From NCBI GenBank assembly GCA_023414355.1, contig JAEZOB010000040.1, positions 62,001 through 126,000 on the forward strand: a stretch of DNA of 64,000 nucleotides, given 5' to 3'. The stretch comes from Bacillota bacterium. GTDB taxonomy: Bacteria; Bacillota; Clostridia; Lachnospirales; Lachnospiraceae. Position numbers and translations under genes: made by a program. Shown here in pieces: positions 9,095 to 17,637 of this stretch (position 1 is the first letter of the stretch; every line of letters starts with the position of its first letter). Under the pieces are notes generated by a model. It made no database searches. It was not told the DNA's origin and saw only the letters and a list, made by a program, of their open reading frames with translations.

Positions 9095-11509
9095 ATGTAT
9101 TTATCAAATGATGAGATGGTTAGATTACATTCTGCAGTGAAATATTTTGAAGTGGGTTTTAGATCATATGTATCAGAAAAGATAATAGAGTCATATAAAA
9201 ATTATGATGAATTATTTACTGCAATAGGAGAACAACGTAACAAGCATATGGAAAACTCTATGATTTTTAATGGAAAAATGCAGGGATACTTAGATAAGTT
9301 TAGAAAAGAAAAAGATATAATGAGATTCTATGCTTTATTAGAAGAAGCTTATGTTATGTATAAGAGCCAAAGTAAATGTGATATTAAAGAAGAAAAGACA
9401 GATGCATTTCTATTGATTTCGGATATTTATTCTCTTACATATATATTTTATGCAAATGTATTCAGCGGTTTGCTACAGGACTTTCCAAATGCATTGGAAT
9501 ATATGTATCTTTCAGAAAAATATAGGGTTGTAAGAAATAATTTATGTCACCCTGCAGCGAAGATTAGTGAGGAAGCATGCAAGGAAGTCATCAAGTATAT
9601 CAGAAAAATATCTATGATTCTTGAAAACAAATATTTTTGGTTTGAAAGTAAAGAAAATATTATATCCCAATTAGATGATATTTTAATTTTAGAAAGTTCA
9701 AGAGTTTTAAAAGTTCATAATTTAGACGTGCTTCCACAAAATGTTGGTCACTTTGTTTGTAGGGAAAATGAGATTTCTACATTGAAAAAATATATCATGG
9801 GTAATCAAATAGGTTTAGGGCGTATGAAATATATTTTAGTATCTGGATATGGGGGAATGGGAAAAACAACTATAGTAATTGAAACAATTTTACGATTAAT
9901 AAAGGCATATACTGATAAAGAATTTTCTGAAGAAAGATGGTTTGACTTTATTTTGTTCTTTTCGGCAAAAGAAGAGAAGCTTGATTTTGATTATGTTACC
10001 AAAAATTTGAAATTATGTAATGTAAAAAAGCAAATTACGACTTTAGATGAATTTAAATTTGAAATCAAAGAGTATCTTGGAACTGATGATCTGACTTTGA
10101 TAAAACAAAAAGGTCTTATACTTATTGACAATTTTGAAACCATAAATGATGTAGAAAAGCAAAAAATCGATAACTTTATTTTATATGAATCAGCAGATTG
10201 TATACAGTATATAGTTACCTCGAGGACAGAACAAAGAATAAACACAAACTGCAAATTGCATTTACAAGAAATAAAGGAGGATGGTATTGAATTTGTTAAA
10301 GAATATATTGATGTCAATGGGTTAAAAATTACATTAAGTGATGATGAAATTCAAACATTAGTAGTATATTGTAAAGGAAATACATTGGTTTTGGTTTTAG
10401 CACTACATAGAATGGATCAAGGGGTGTTGCTAAAAACAATAGAATATGAGTTGACTTCTGTTAATTCCCAAACGACACAATACATAGTTAATTTCATGTC
10501 AAAAAATGCATTTGATGATATTTATAATGGGAAGAAGTTTGAAAAACAAGTAATAGATATAATAATAAAAATTTTAATTCTATACGATGAACCAATTGAT
10601 GTATATTCTATAAGTAGGCTAGGTAATTTGGAGTGCATAAAAGTTGAAGAAGTAATATTAGCTTTAGTAGATAGTTTAATACTAGAGATAAAGAATGAAA
10701 TTATTTCTATTAATGATTTTGCAAAATCTTATTTACTAATCGAATTTAAACCAAATGAATTTGAATATAAACAATTGAGAGATACGATATGGCAATATAA
10801 ATTTGATATGGATGAAGAAAAAAAACACTTAGAGTCAATGAAACAGAATAATAGTCATATTTCTGATATTCTTGAGGATTGGAAACCTCTAAATGTAGTC
10901 GACGAATTAGCTATTATGAATGCGTTTAATTTGTATTCTAAGATGAAGGTAGCTAGAACGATAAAATACAAAGAAAAGAATTTCGATTTGCATGAAATAA
11001 ATAAAAAGTTTGAGAATATTGAAATGACATCTAAGCATCCATATATATACTTTCAGAAAACTAGGATATTAAATGCATTATTAGCTGTTGAAACAGACAA
11101 TGATGAGAAAGAGAATATAATAAAAGCAGTTAAGGCATCATATGAAAATTGCTTATTATCTATTGATTTGCAGTATTCAAGTATAAGAGGTACAGTTTCA
11201 TATGCTAATACTTTAAGAGAATATGGCAGATTTTTGCAATATGAAAGTAATGATAGTAAGAAAGCATCAAGCAATTTAGAAGAAGGAAAGCGCATCTATG
11301 AAAAGCTTGGTTTAAGTAATAATAAATATTACTATTTTTGTATTTTTGATCTAGCAAATGCTTATTATCAGTTATTTATTGATACTACTAGTGATATATA
11401 TAAAAAATACAGTATGGATTATTTCAAAATGGTAGCTAATAGTACGCTATATGACATATTTTCAATTCGAACAAAAGCGAAAGGGTTGCTAAGGGAACAG
11501 TTTAGTTAA
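9095..11509 (+). CDS. HEPN-STAND NTPase-TPR protein, putative antiphage effector/sensor
   Basis: 804 aa in three parts. Residues 1-200 are helical with R147-NNLC-H152, the RX4-6H motif of HEPN RNases. Residues 225-500 are a STAND/NB-ARC-like NTPase: P-loop GYGGMGKTT (K257), Walker B GLILIDN (D345) and a TSR segment. The C-terminal part (about 560-804) contains TPR-like helix pairs (YANTLREYGRFLQYE, FDLANAYYQLF). This architecture fits a self-oligomerising sensor that releases RNA cleavage on phage recognition (Avs/NLR-like logic), which is inference. The gene is very AT-rich, 154 bp after the RT pair, and last in the cargo. Confidence 0.75.
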   Translation: MYLSNDEMVRLHSAVKYFEVGFRSYVSEKIIESYKNYDELFTAIGEQRNKHMENSMIFNGKMQGYLDKFRKEKDIMRFYALLEEAYVMYKSQSKCDIKEEKTDAFLLISDIYSLTYIFYANVFSGLLQDFPNALEYMYLSEKYRVVRNNLCHPAAKISEEACKEVIKYIRKISMILENKYFWFESKENIISQLDDILILESSRVLKVHNLDVLPQNVGHFVCRENEISTLKKYIMGNQIGLGRMKYILVSGYGGMGKTTIVIETILRLIKAYTDKEFSEERWFDFILFFSAKEEKLDFDYVTKNLKLCNVKKQITTLDEFKFEIKEYLGTDDLTLIKQKGLILIDNFETINDVEKQKIDNFILYESADCIQYIVTSRTEQRINTNCKLHLQEIKEDGIEFVKEYIDVNGLKITLSDDEIQTLVVYCKGNTLVLVLALHRMDQGVLLKTIEYELTSVNSQTTQYIVNFMSKNAFDDIYNGKKFEKQVIDIIIKILILYDEPIDVYSISRLGNLECIKVEEVILALVDSLILEIKNEIISINDFAKSYLLIEFKPNEFEYKQLRDTIWQYKFDMDEEKKHLESMKQNNSHISDILEDWKPLNVVDELAIMNAFNLYSKMKVARTIKYKEKNFDLHEINKKFENIEMTSKHPYIYFQKTRILNALLAVETDNDEKENIIKAVKASYENCLLSIDLQYSSIRGTVSYANTLREYGRFLQYESNDSKKASSNLEEGKRIYEKLGLSNNKYYYFCIFDLANAYYQLFIDTTSDIYKKYSMDYFKMVANSTLYDIFSIRTKAKGLLREQFS

Positions 11510-11690
11510 TTACCTAGAAACGTCTTGTGTAACAAACACGTAACTAAAACCATGATCAATAAATGCAGCATTTATGTGCTTTGACAATTTCTAAGGTCAT
11601 CCCAAAGCTTGTGTAAACATATCAAAGCCCTAATCCTTAGTAGCTTAATTAAATTGAGTTGCGCATTATATTAATAATAAGAGTGAGAAA
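11510..11690. other. AT-rich spacer inside transposon end
   Basis: About 180 bp between the HEPN-STAND stop codon and the terminal repeat arrays. No open frame, RNA signature or convincing terminator hairpin is visible. Confidence 0.4.
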
Positions 11691-11691
11691 C

Positions 11692-11815
11692 TCTCAAACT
11701 TTATGAGAATCGTGAGGAAACTCTCAAACTTTATGAGAATTTTTCTCAAACTATTTGAGAATTGTGTATCTAAAACCTAGTAAATCCGTTAAGAAATTCT
11801 CAAACTTTATGAGAA
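11692..11815. repeat. four palindromic 18-bp repeats near the transposon end
   Basis: TCTCAAACTTTATGAGAA occurs at 11692-11709, 11722-11739 and 11798-11815; a variant, TCTCAAACTATTTGAGAA, is at 11744-11761. Each is close to a palindrome (TTCTCAAA / TTTGAGAA in the third). Spacings are 30, 22 and 54 bp. They lie just inside the terminal TnsB-type repeats and differ from them in sequence, so they may bind another protein, for example the small HTH protein of the tns operon (inference). Confidence 0.85.
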
Positions 11816-11836
11816 CTCACATCAGTTGTGTACAGA

Positions 11837-11895
11837 AATAATAAAGTTGTAAACTAGATAATAAAGTTATGAACTGAATAATAAAGCTATGAACA
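11837..11895. repeat. terminal 20-bp repeats, putative TnsB binding sites (transposon right end)
   Basis: Three copies with exact 20-bp period: AATAATAAAGTTGTAAACT (11837-11855), GATAATAAAGTTATGAACT (11857-11875) and AATAATAAAGCTATGAACA (11877-11895). Read inward on the minus strand the end is 5'-TGTTCATAGC. Closely packed sites of this length at a TGT-ended terminus are what TnsB binds in Tn7-family elements. The matching array at the other end would be left of the window. Confidence 0.8.
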
Positions 11896-12070
11896 GAGCC
11901 ACCTTTTATGGAAATAAGAAGGTGGCTCAAATAACAGATATCCAGTTCATCAAGAAGTTCTAACAAATTTTCAAAGGCTTTTTCTGTTTCATATGGCTTT
12001 CACCGGCAGCTATTTCTTCCTTTTCCTTTGATTTTATATAACTTGTGAATGATTCTCTCATAGTCAAGTT
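11896..12070. other. chromosomal flank at insertion point: hairpin and short frame remnant
   Basis: Directly after the transposon end lies an inverted repeat, GAGCCACCTT (11896-11905) with AAGGTGGCTC (11919-11928), probably an intrinsic-terminator stem whose U-tract was displaced by the insertion. On the minus strand 12061-11960 a 33-codon frame without ribosome binding site, followed in another frame by ETEKAFENLLELLDELD-like sequence (about 11994-11940), looks like the decayed tail of a gene. No function can be named. Confidence 0.4.
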
Positions 12071-14353
12071 TTATTCGCTTTGATATAGATTTACTTTTTG
12101 ACTGATTTCATCAACTGCCTGTTCCAACGTCATTTCACCTTTTAAATAAGATACTGCGCCGTCCACGATCATAGTACATCCGTTATCATCTGTATAAGCT
12201 GGTCTAGTTAATGATTTTACTATAGTTACTACGACTCGTATATTGTCTTCTGTTAATCCTTGAAACGGGATCTCATTTAATACAACTTCTTTTGTCCAAT
12301 AACTTTCAGCACTGCGAGTATGATCAGGTTTCATCCAATTGTTTAAGACGTTTTCATTTACAGGAAAACCATCCCATAGATCCAGAGATTGTATAGGTTC
12401 TGCGAATAGGCTACTTACAAAATCTTCGGCTAATTTTGGCTCTTTTGCCTGTTGATTAATTCCAACAATTCCATTCGGATAAAAGGTGTCATTGATTGGA
12501 CCAAAGGTACCATCAATATGATTTAATATTGCAATCAAATGTTCATAATCGGATATAGATAAAATCGTATCTGTGGAAAGCGTCGAAGAATCCTCCCACA
12601 TCAAGACATCGGGATATCCTAAATATAGATCCATCAATCTGGCATTTAATGAGTTATCCACTAAATACCCACCATCTTCTGTGACATCTGAACCGATCTG
12701 CTTAGCGATAATGTCGATACTACTTAAGAAGGAAGAAAGTCCTTCTCTGTCAATATCACCATCCTCTGTGAAGATTTCATTGGAATAATTGATTAGGAAG
12801 AATCGAGCAAGTCTTTCATACCGATAAGGATCCATTAATTTTATTTCTTTACCCTCACAATAGGCAGCCAAAGCTTCTACACTCTTTGCACTAGACAAAA
12901 GATCTTCCTGCATTCCATAATAAGGGAGAATAACTCTCATCGGCATACAGAATATCTCTCCATCTTTCGTATAGCAATCTGCGATATTCTTAAGTAGGAT
13001 ACCTTCTCCCTTGTCCTTTGTAAGGATATTACTGATATCCATAAAAACACCTTTTTCAATATAGTCGGATAATGGTAAACCATCCATTAAAATGATATCA
13101 GCACCCTTCCCAGAAAGTAATTCCGTATTTAATGCTTGTATCACATCTGTTTTAGTTAAAGAATTCGATGCATCCATCAATACATTATAATTCATCTTTA
13201 CTTCAGGATGTTTTCTGCGGTAATGAGAAATTGCCTCCCTTATGGATACATTCTCATAGAGTGAGCATATGGTAAGTTCCTTCTCATAAGTGATTGTTCC
13301 ATCCTTAGTAGGTTCATATTTTACAACCAGATCCGTACTTCCTTCATACACAACATAATAGGTTGTAACTGCTCCTGGCATTGCCACAAGAGATAACGAG
13401 CCATAGCTTGGTACGGACATAGTGTTTTGGTTGCCATCTACAATCGTCTCCCAGGTACCGACTTCGTCTTTTAGTATCTTGATCCCTTTTGTATCTAAAA
13501 AAAGAATTTCATTCTCTGGCCCTACTTCGATATGTTTATATGCATAATAGGTATCTGATGAAGGAAGTGGTATGACTTTTAACGTACCTTGATCGATATC
13601 ATAAATTTTTAAGGTAGTATCTTCATCGCCCAAAAAATACAAAATGTTATTCTTAAGAAGGATATCACCACCACCGGAATCTAAACGAGCATCTGAATCA
13701 ATCATTTTTTTTGTTTTTAAATCATAAAACAGAAGCTTTCTTCGTGATAAATCCATATAAATCAAAATTTGATCTTTTGTTACTCTGACTGCATTAATAT
13801 AGGAACCACTAAAGTGTGGCATCATATTTGTTCCATCCTTCCACAAGGCAGGAGAAATATCACGATATCCTTTGGTACCATCATTCGTTATGAGGATGCA
13901 GCTTTGAATTTTTTTACCATCGATTGTCGTATCCTTAATAAATACAATATAGTAATTGCCATCTTCACTATAACCAAAATTTCGAGGAACAGCATGTAAT
14001 TCTTTACAAGCATTTTCTGCCCATTCTAGTGAAGTCCTCTGAAAATGATCTCCTACTAGGGTATGGCAATATACCTTATGGCAGGTTTTATCTGCTTCCT
14101 TCACATAAGTATATAGTTCATACTGATTACTGCAATTCAGCCGAAATCCAAAGGAATACTCCCTCTCTTGCAGCTCGGGTTGTGGCATCTCGCGTTCTAC
14201 ATAACTGCCTACGCCAGTGATTGGGACAGAACTATTGATTTCATTATTCGTATCAATAGAATTTTCTTCATGCTCATTGCTATTGCCTTTGCTACAACCA
14301 GCTAACGTTGTAATGAATGCTAAAATGCATACCCACGTCATAACTTTTTTCAT
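12071..14353 (-). CDS. extracellular solute-binding lipoprotein, ABC sugar-type
   Basis: 760 aa from ATG 14353, chosen because GAGGAGG precedes it and MKKVMTWVCILAFITTLAGC is a lipoprotein signal with a LAGC lipobox; an upstream in-frame Met gives an implausible N-terminus. Residues about 60-350 form a strand-rich region resembling a beta-propeller (LLFYDLKTKKMI, LYFLGDEDTTLKIYDID). The C-terminal 400 residues resemble family 1 extracellular binding proteins (ISHYRRKHPEVKMNYNV, GADIILMDGLPLSDYIEKGVFMDIS). It stands alone, with no permease genes nearby, so an orphan substrate sensor or binding protein is likely. The hybrid propeller-SBP layout is known in Lachnospiraceae. Confidence 0.75.
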   Translation of the reverse strand: MKKVMTWVCILAFITTLAGCSKGNSNEHEENSIDTNNEINSSVPITGVGSYVEREMPQPELQEREYSFGFRLNCSNQYELYTYVKEADKTCHKVYCHTLVGDHFQRTSLEWAENACKELHAVPRNFGYSEDGNYYIVFIKDTTIDGKKIQSCILITNDGTKGYRDISPALWKDGTNMMPHFSGSYINAVRVTKDQILIYMDLSRRKLLFYDLKTKKMIDSDARLDSGGGDILLKNNILYFLGDEDTTLKIYDIDQGTLKVIPLPSSDTYYAYKHIEVGPENEILFLDTKGIKILKDEVGTWETIVDGNQNTMSVPSYGSLSLVAMPGAVTTYYVVYEGSTDLVVKYEPTKDGTITYEKELTICSLYENVSIREAISHYRRKHPEVKMNYNVLMDASNSLTKTDVIQALNTELLSGKGADIILMDGLPLSDYIEKGVFMDISNILTKDKGEGILLKNIADCYTKDGEIFCMPMRVILPYYGMQEDLLSSAKSVEALAAYCEGKEIKLMDPYRYERLARFFLINYSNEIFTEDGDIDREGLSSFLSSIDIIAKQIGSDVTEDGGYLVDNSLNARLMDLYLGYPDVLMWEDSSTLSTDTILSISDYEHLIAILNHIDGTFGPINDTFYPNGIVGINQQAKEPKLAEDFVSSLFAEPIQSLDLWDGFPVNENVLNNWMKPDHTRSAESYWTKEVVLNEIPFQGLTEDNIRVVVTIVKSLTRPAYTDDNGCTMIVDGAVSYLKGEMTLEQAVDEISQKVNLYQSE

Positions 14354-14431
14354 TGCGTTATCCTCCTCTATATAACTTGTGGTCATAGGGATCAACGTCC
14401 CGTAACTACGGCATTTTTCGTTTAAGTACAT

Positions 14432-14812
14432 ATATGCAAATACGTTTTATCTGTAGAACCATACTTACTCTCTTCATCCTTGCCCCATTCTATATTGAAA
14501 GATACAGTATATAAATAAAATCTCTAAAAAATCTCTAAAAATCTCCAAGACTGCTATTCCACTGTTGAATTAATAACACTGATTAAAGAATTCAGCATTT
14601 ATCCCGTCCCGACTTGGCTACTCGGCCATGCTCTTAGTAAAACACCGATACGCCAGAGGCCAGTCCATCCAACTGGGGTGGCCGGTTTTTCTAATCATCC
14701 TATCGAAAATAGTATTTGAAAAATATGCCATATAATGTTAGAATGGCAAAATCATGATTACTTCTTGGATAAGCAGGGGAGCTTGAGAAGTAGAAATAGG
14801 GAGGTTAGATCA
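14432..14812. other. intergenic region with an unassigned structured segment
   Basis: Divergent gap of more than 300 bp. At 14600-14690 there is a GC-rich, folded-looking stretch: GGCCA and TGGCC pair around 14659-14684 and are followed by GGTTTTT, a plus-strand intrinsic terminator. The preceding part (CTTGGCTACTCGGCCATG) suggests a small RNA or a riboswitch-like leader, but I cannot match it to a known class. Confidence 0.4.
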
Positions 14813-15586
14813 ATGGCAATTTATAAGAATTCTTTAACTGAAATCAGCTATGACGTTATTGGTAACGAGCGTAGCAAGCGTACTTTATTATGTATTCACG
14901 GTGCGGGCGGAAATATGGAGGCCTTAAGAGCACTGGCAAAGCAGTTCCCGGAATATAAGTGTATTCTGGTGGACTTACCGGGGCATAATCTTTCGGGAGG
15001 GAAAGAACCTAAGAATGTCGATGATTATGCGACTGCCTTAGAAATGTTTATACATTCGGAGAAGAAAATGCTTGGCGACCAGATCACATGCATCGGGCAT
15101 TCCATGGGAGGGTGTATCAGCTTAGAGCTTGCGCTACGTAAGATACCGGAAGTGAAGCAATTAGTAATCCTGAATTCCGGAGCCCATATCACACTGAATA
15201 GTCAATTTATGCAGAAGGCAAGACAGGGAAAGGTGGACAAGCTATATTTGTATCAATGCTCCGGCTCATACATTCATCCTAGAACAATCCTTTTCTTCTT
15301 GAAAAGCTTTAATCAGATGATTAAATCACAGAAAATAATGATAAGAGACTTCTTAATTGTTGAAAAATTTGATATCAGAAGTGATGTGAAGAATATAACG
15401 CTTCCGACCCTGATTATTACAGGTGAAAAGGAAATTTTGGCTCTGGCCGAGTATTCAAGGTATCTGCATTCGCAAATAGAGGGTTCAAAACTATTTATCA
15501 TGAAGAAGGTTGCACATTTGATGCCGATTATTGTACCTGAGAAACTATCAGTACATATTCGAGAATTCTTAAATACGAATAAATAG
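14813..15586 (+). CDS. alpha/beta hydrolase
   Basis: 257 aa from ATG 14813, which has TAGGGAGG at 8 nt; the longer frame from 14735 lacks a site. The alpha/beta-hydrolase fold is evident: oxyanion HGAGGN near residue 35, nucleophile elbow G-H-S-M-G (IGHSMGGCISLEL), an acid in LIITGEKE and the final His in KVAHLMP. Cytosolic, no signal peptide. Substrate unknown; esterase, thioesterase or C-C hydrolase are all possible. It has no operon partner. Confidence 0.85.
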   Translation: MAIYKNSLTEISYDVIGNERSKRTLLCIHGAGGNMEALRALAKQFPEYKCILVDLPGHNLSGGKEPKNVDDYATALEMFIHSEKKMLGDQITCIGHSMGGCISLELALRKIPEVKQLVILNSGAHITLNSQFMQKARQGKVDKLYLYQCSGSYIHPRTILFFLKSFNQMIKSQKIMIRDFLIVEKFDIRSDVKNITLPTLIITGEKEILALAEYSRYLHSQIEGSKLFIMKKVAHLMPIIVPEKLSVHIREFLNTNK

Positions 15587-15680
15587 TATCCAGAGATGAA
15601 AAGAATATAAAATTCATAATCTATCATAAATACTTACGTTCATCATAAGAACAGCTTTAACAAACAAGGTGCTAAATAGG

Positions 15681-15708
15681 GCTTCCGCAGCATTGATACT
15701 ACGGAAGC
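15681..15708 (+). terminator. hairpin after the hydrolase gene
   Basis: GCTTCCG (15681-15687) pairs with CGGAAGC (15702-15708), followed by a weak T-rich stretch (TCCTTTGATT). Probable but not strong terminator. Confidence 0.45.
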
Positions 15709-15710
15709 TC

Positions 15711-15755
15711 CTTTGATTCGCGGGAAATCCTACGCTTTGATTCTCGGGAAATCCT
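15711..15755. repeat. direct repeat of 21 bp
   Basis: CTTTGATTCGCGGGAAATCC at 15711-15730 recurs with one change (T for G) at 15735-15754, each followed by T; period 24 bp. It lies just upstream of the tatD promoter. Confidence 0.8.
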
Positions 15756-15762
15756 GATTTTG

Positions 15763-15791
15763 TTGAAAAGCCGGACTTGCTGGTGTATAAT
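15763..15791 (+). promoter_or_regulatory. sigma-A promoter of tatD-ksgA
   Basis: TTGAAA (15763-15768), 17-bp spacer, TATAAT (15786-15791), 31 bp before the tatD start codon. Confidence 0.8.
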
Positions 15792-15821
15792 GAAAAACAT
15801 TAATGGATAAGAGGTCAAAGA

Positions 15822-16592
15822 ATGATATTTGAAACACATGCACATTATGAAGACGAAGCATTTGATGAAGATAGAGCAGAATTGTTGGCTAACCTCCCGG
15901 GTAAAGGGATAGAATATGTGGTGGATGTGAGCTCCTCGGTAGACTCAGTGGACAAGGTGCTTGCTCTGGCGGAGCAATACTCCTATCTCTACGGAGCAGT
16001 CGGTATTCACCCGGAGGCGGCTAGAGAACTAGATGAAGAACGGTTCGTCTGGCTGAAGCAGAAGGTAAGGCACCCCAAGAATGTGGCAATCGGAGAGATC
16101 GGCCTGGACTATTACTGGGATACCTCGGATCGGGCTACTCAGAAGGTCTGGTTTGAACGTCAGATAGAGCTTGCGAAGGAGGTTAATCTTCCACTTATTA
16201 TACACAGCAGAGATGCTGCAAATGACACCTATGAGATGCTAAAGGCTGCAAAGGCAGACAATATCGGAGCGATCATCCACTGCTTCGGTTATGGAGTTGA
16301 GCAGGCCAGACAATACCTGAATATGGACTTTTACCTTGGGATTGGAGGCGTCCTGACCTTTAGAAATGCCAGAAAGCTGAAAGAGGTGGTAGCCTTCGCA
16401 CCCCTGGAATCACTGGTATTGGAGACGGATTGTCCTTACCTAGCACCGGTGCCTTTCCGTGGTAAACGGAACGACTCCACACTGTTAACTTATGTGGCAG
16501 AGGAAATCGCTAGAATTAAGGAGATAGACGTGGCTACCGTCATAAAAGAAACCAATGAGAATGCAAAGCGGTTCTATCGGTTAACAAATTAA
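15822..16592 (+). CDS. tatD: TatD-family metal-dependent hydrolase/DNase
   Basis: 256 aa, full family length. TIM-barrel amidohydrolase-type nuclease acting on 3' ends of DNA; metal ligands seen as THAH at the N-terminus, E in AIGEIGLDY, H in IIHSRDA, H in IIHCFGYG and D in LETDCPYL. Followed 21 bp later by ksgA, a classical Firmicute arrangement with tatD upstream of ksgA (rnmV, which often sits between them, is absent). Confidence 0.95.
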   Translation: MIFETHAHYEDEAFDEDRAELLANLPGKGIEYVVDVSSSVDSVDKVLALAEQYSYLYGAVGIHPEAARELDEERFVWLKQKVRHPKNVAIGEIGLDYYWDTSDRATQKVWFERQIELAKEVNLPLIIHSRDAANDTYEMLKAAKADNIGAIIHCFGYGVEQARQYLNMDFYLGIGGVLTFRNARKLKEVVAFAPLESLVLETDCPYLAPVPFRGKRNDSTLLTYVAEEIARIKEIDVATVIKETNENAKRFYRLTN

Positions 16593-16613
16593 AATAGATA
16601 TGTGAGGAAAAGC

Positions 16614-17480
16614 ATGGCTACACTGGGAAATCCCAAAAACACCATAGAAATATTGAATAAGTATAAGTTCATTTTTCAGAAGAAATTCGGACAGAACTTT
16701 TTGATCGATACGCATGTCCTTGATAAGATTATTCAGGCGGCGGAAATCACCAAGGAGGATTTTGTCCTTGAGATCGGTCCGGGAATCGGAACTCTGACTC
16801 AGTATCTTTGCGAAAATGCCAGAGAAGTCGTGGCGGTTGAAATCGATAAGATGCTGATACCGATTCTTCAGGATACTCTTTCGGAATACGATAATGTCAC
16901 GGTAATTAATCAGGACATCCTGAAGCTGGACTTAAATGCGCTGGTACAGGAACGCAACGGCGGTAGGCCGATTAAAGTAGTGGCGAATCTTCCCTACTAT
17001 ATCACAACACCAATCATTATGGATTTATTTGAGCGTCATCTACCGCTTGTGAATGTAACTGTTATGGTTCAAAAGGAAGTTGCTGACCGAATGCAGGCTT
17101 CTCCGGGCGGCAAAGACTATGGTGCTTTATCCCTGGCGGTACAGTATTATGCCGATCCCTATATAGCTGCAAACGTCCCGCCGAATTGTTTCATGCCGCG
17201 TCCGAATGTAGGTTCTGCGGTTATCCGGCTTGCTCTTCATGAAGCTTCACCGGTAAAAGTGGCGGATGAGAAGCTTTTATTTAAAATGATTCGGGCATCC
17301 TTTAATCAGCGGAGAAAGACTCTTGCGAACGGTCTGAACAATTCACCGGAACTAACCTTTTCTAAAGAACAAATTGCACAGGCTCTGTCTTCGCTTCACC
17401 TCCCGGAAAACATACGCGGCGAGGCATTGACCCTGGGGCAGTTTGCTGCACTCTGTGAAGAGCTGTCACAAACTAATTAA
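16614..17480 (+). CDS. rsmA: 16S rRNA (adenine1518-N6/adenine1519-N6) dimethyltransferase
   Basis: 288 aa from ATG 16614; an upstream GTG (16602) is in frame but overlaps the GAGG site serving the ATG. SAM-dependent Rossmann methyltransferase that dimethylates two adjacent adenines in the 16S 3' hairpin during small-subunit maturation. Motifs: FGQNFLID near the N-terminus, LEIGPGIGTLT SAM-binding loop, and catalytic NLPYYITTP. Cotranscribed with tatD. Confidence 0.96.
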   Translation: MATLGNPKNTIEILNKYKFIFQKKFGQNFLIDTHVLDKIIQAAEITKEDFVLEIGPGIGTLTQYLCENAREVVAVEIDKMLIPILQDTLSEYDNVTVINQDILKLDLNALVQERNGGRPIKVVANLPYYITTPIIMDLFERHLPLVNVTVMVQKEVADRMQASPGGKDYGALSLAVQYYADPYIAANVPPNCFMPRPNVGSAVIRLALHEASPVKVADEKLLFKMIRASFNQRRKTLANGLNNSPELTFSKEQIAQALSSLHLPENIRGEALTLGQFAALCEELSQTN

Positions 17481-17495
17481 TTATTTATGCACGAG

Positions 17496-17531
17496 AAACC
17501 GTGGCATCTATCTGGAGCTGCGGTTTTTTTT
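17496..17531 (+). terminator. intrinsic terminator of tatD-rsmA
   Basis: AAACCG (17496-17501) pairs with CGGTTT (17521-17526), followed by a run of eight T. Confidence 0.75.
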
Positions 17532-17637
17532 GATTCCGGTAAAGGAGATATCTTCTCCGTTTTACGGTCGTTGAGTGCTGGAGATCACAGAAAGAATGCA
17601 ACAAGCGCTAAAACGGATGTTATAAATAAAAATAATA

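Larger units (their letters stand above)
1..11895. mobile_element. Tn7-like transposon with defence cargo (partial, left part outside window)
   Basis: Seen: a minus-strand block TniQ/TnsD - small HTH - TnsA - TnsB at 1-3990, followed by an AT-rich plus-strand cargo (DUF4238, two reverse transcriptases, HEPN-STAND protein) and an array of three 20-bp repeats ending at 11895 with ..GAACA, i.e. a 5'-TGT terminus read inward. Beyond it the base composition changes and ordinary chromosomal genes begin. Known: Tn7-family elements end in 5'-TGT/ACA-3' with multiple TnsB sites of about 20-22 bp and make 5-bp target duplications. Inferred: the right boundary is 11895 and GAGCC at 11896-11900 would be the duplicated target; the other end and tnsC are not in view. 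Confidence 0.85.

Noticed and set aside
11692..11895. CRISPR array at the repeat cluster
   Set aside because: Repeats are 18-20 bp with no unique 30-bp spacers and no cas genes; they fit transposon-end binding sites.
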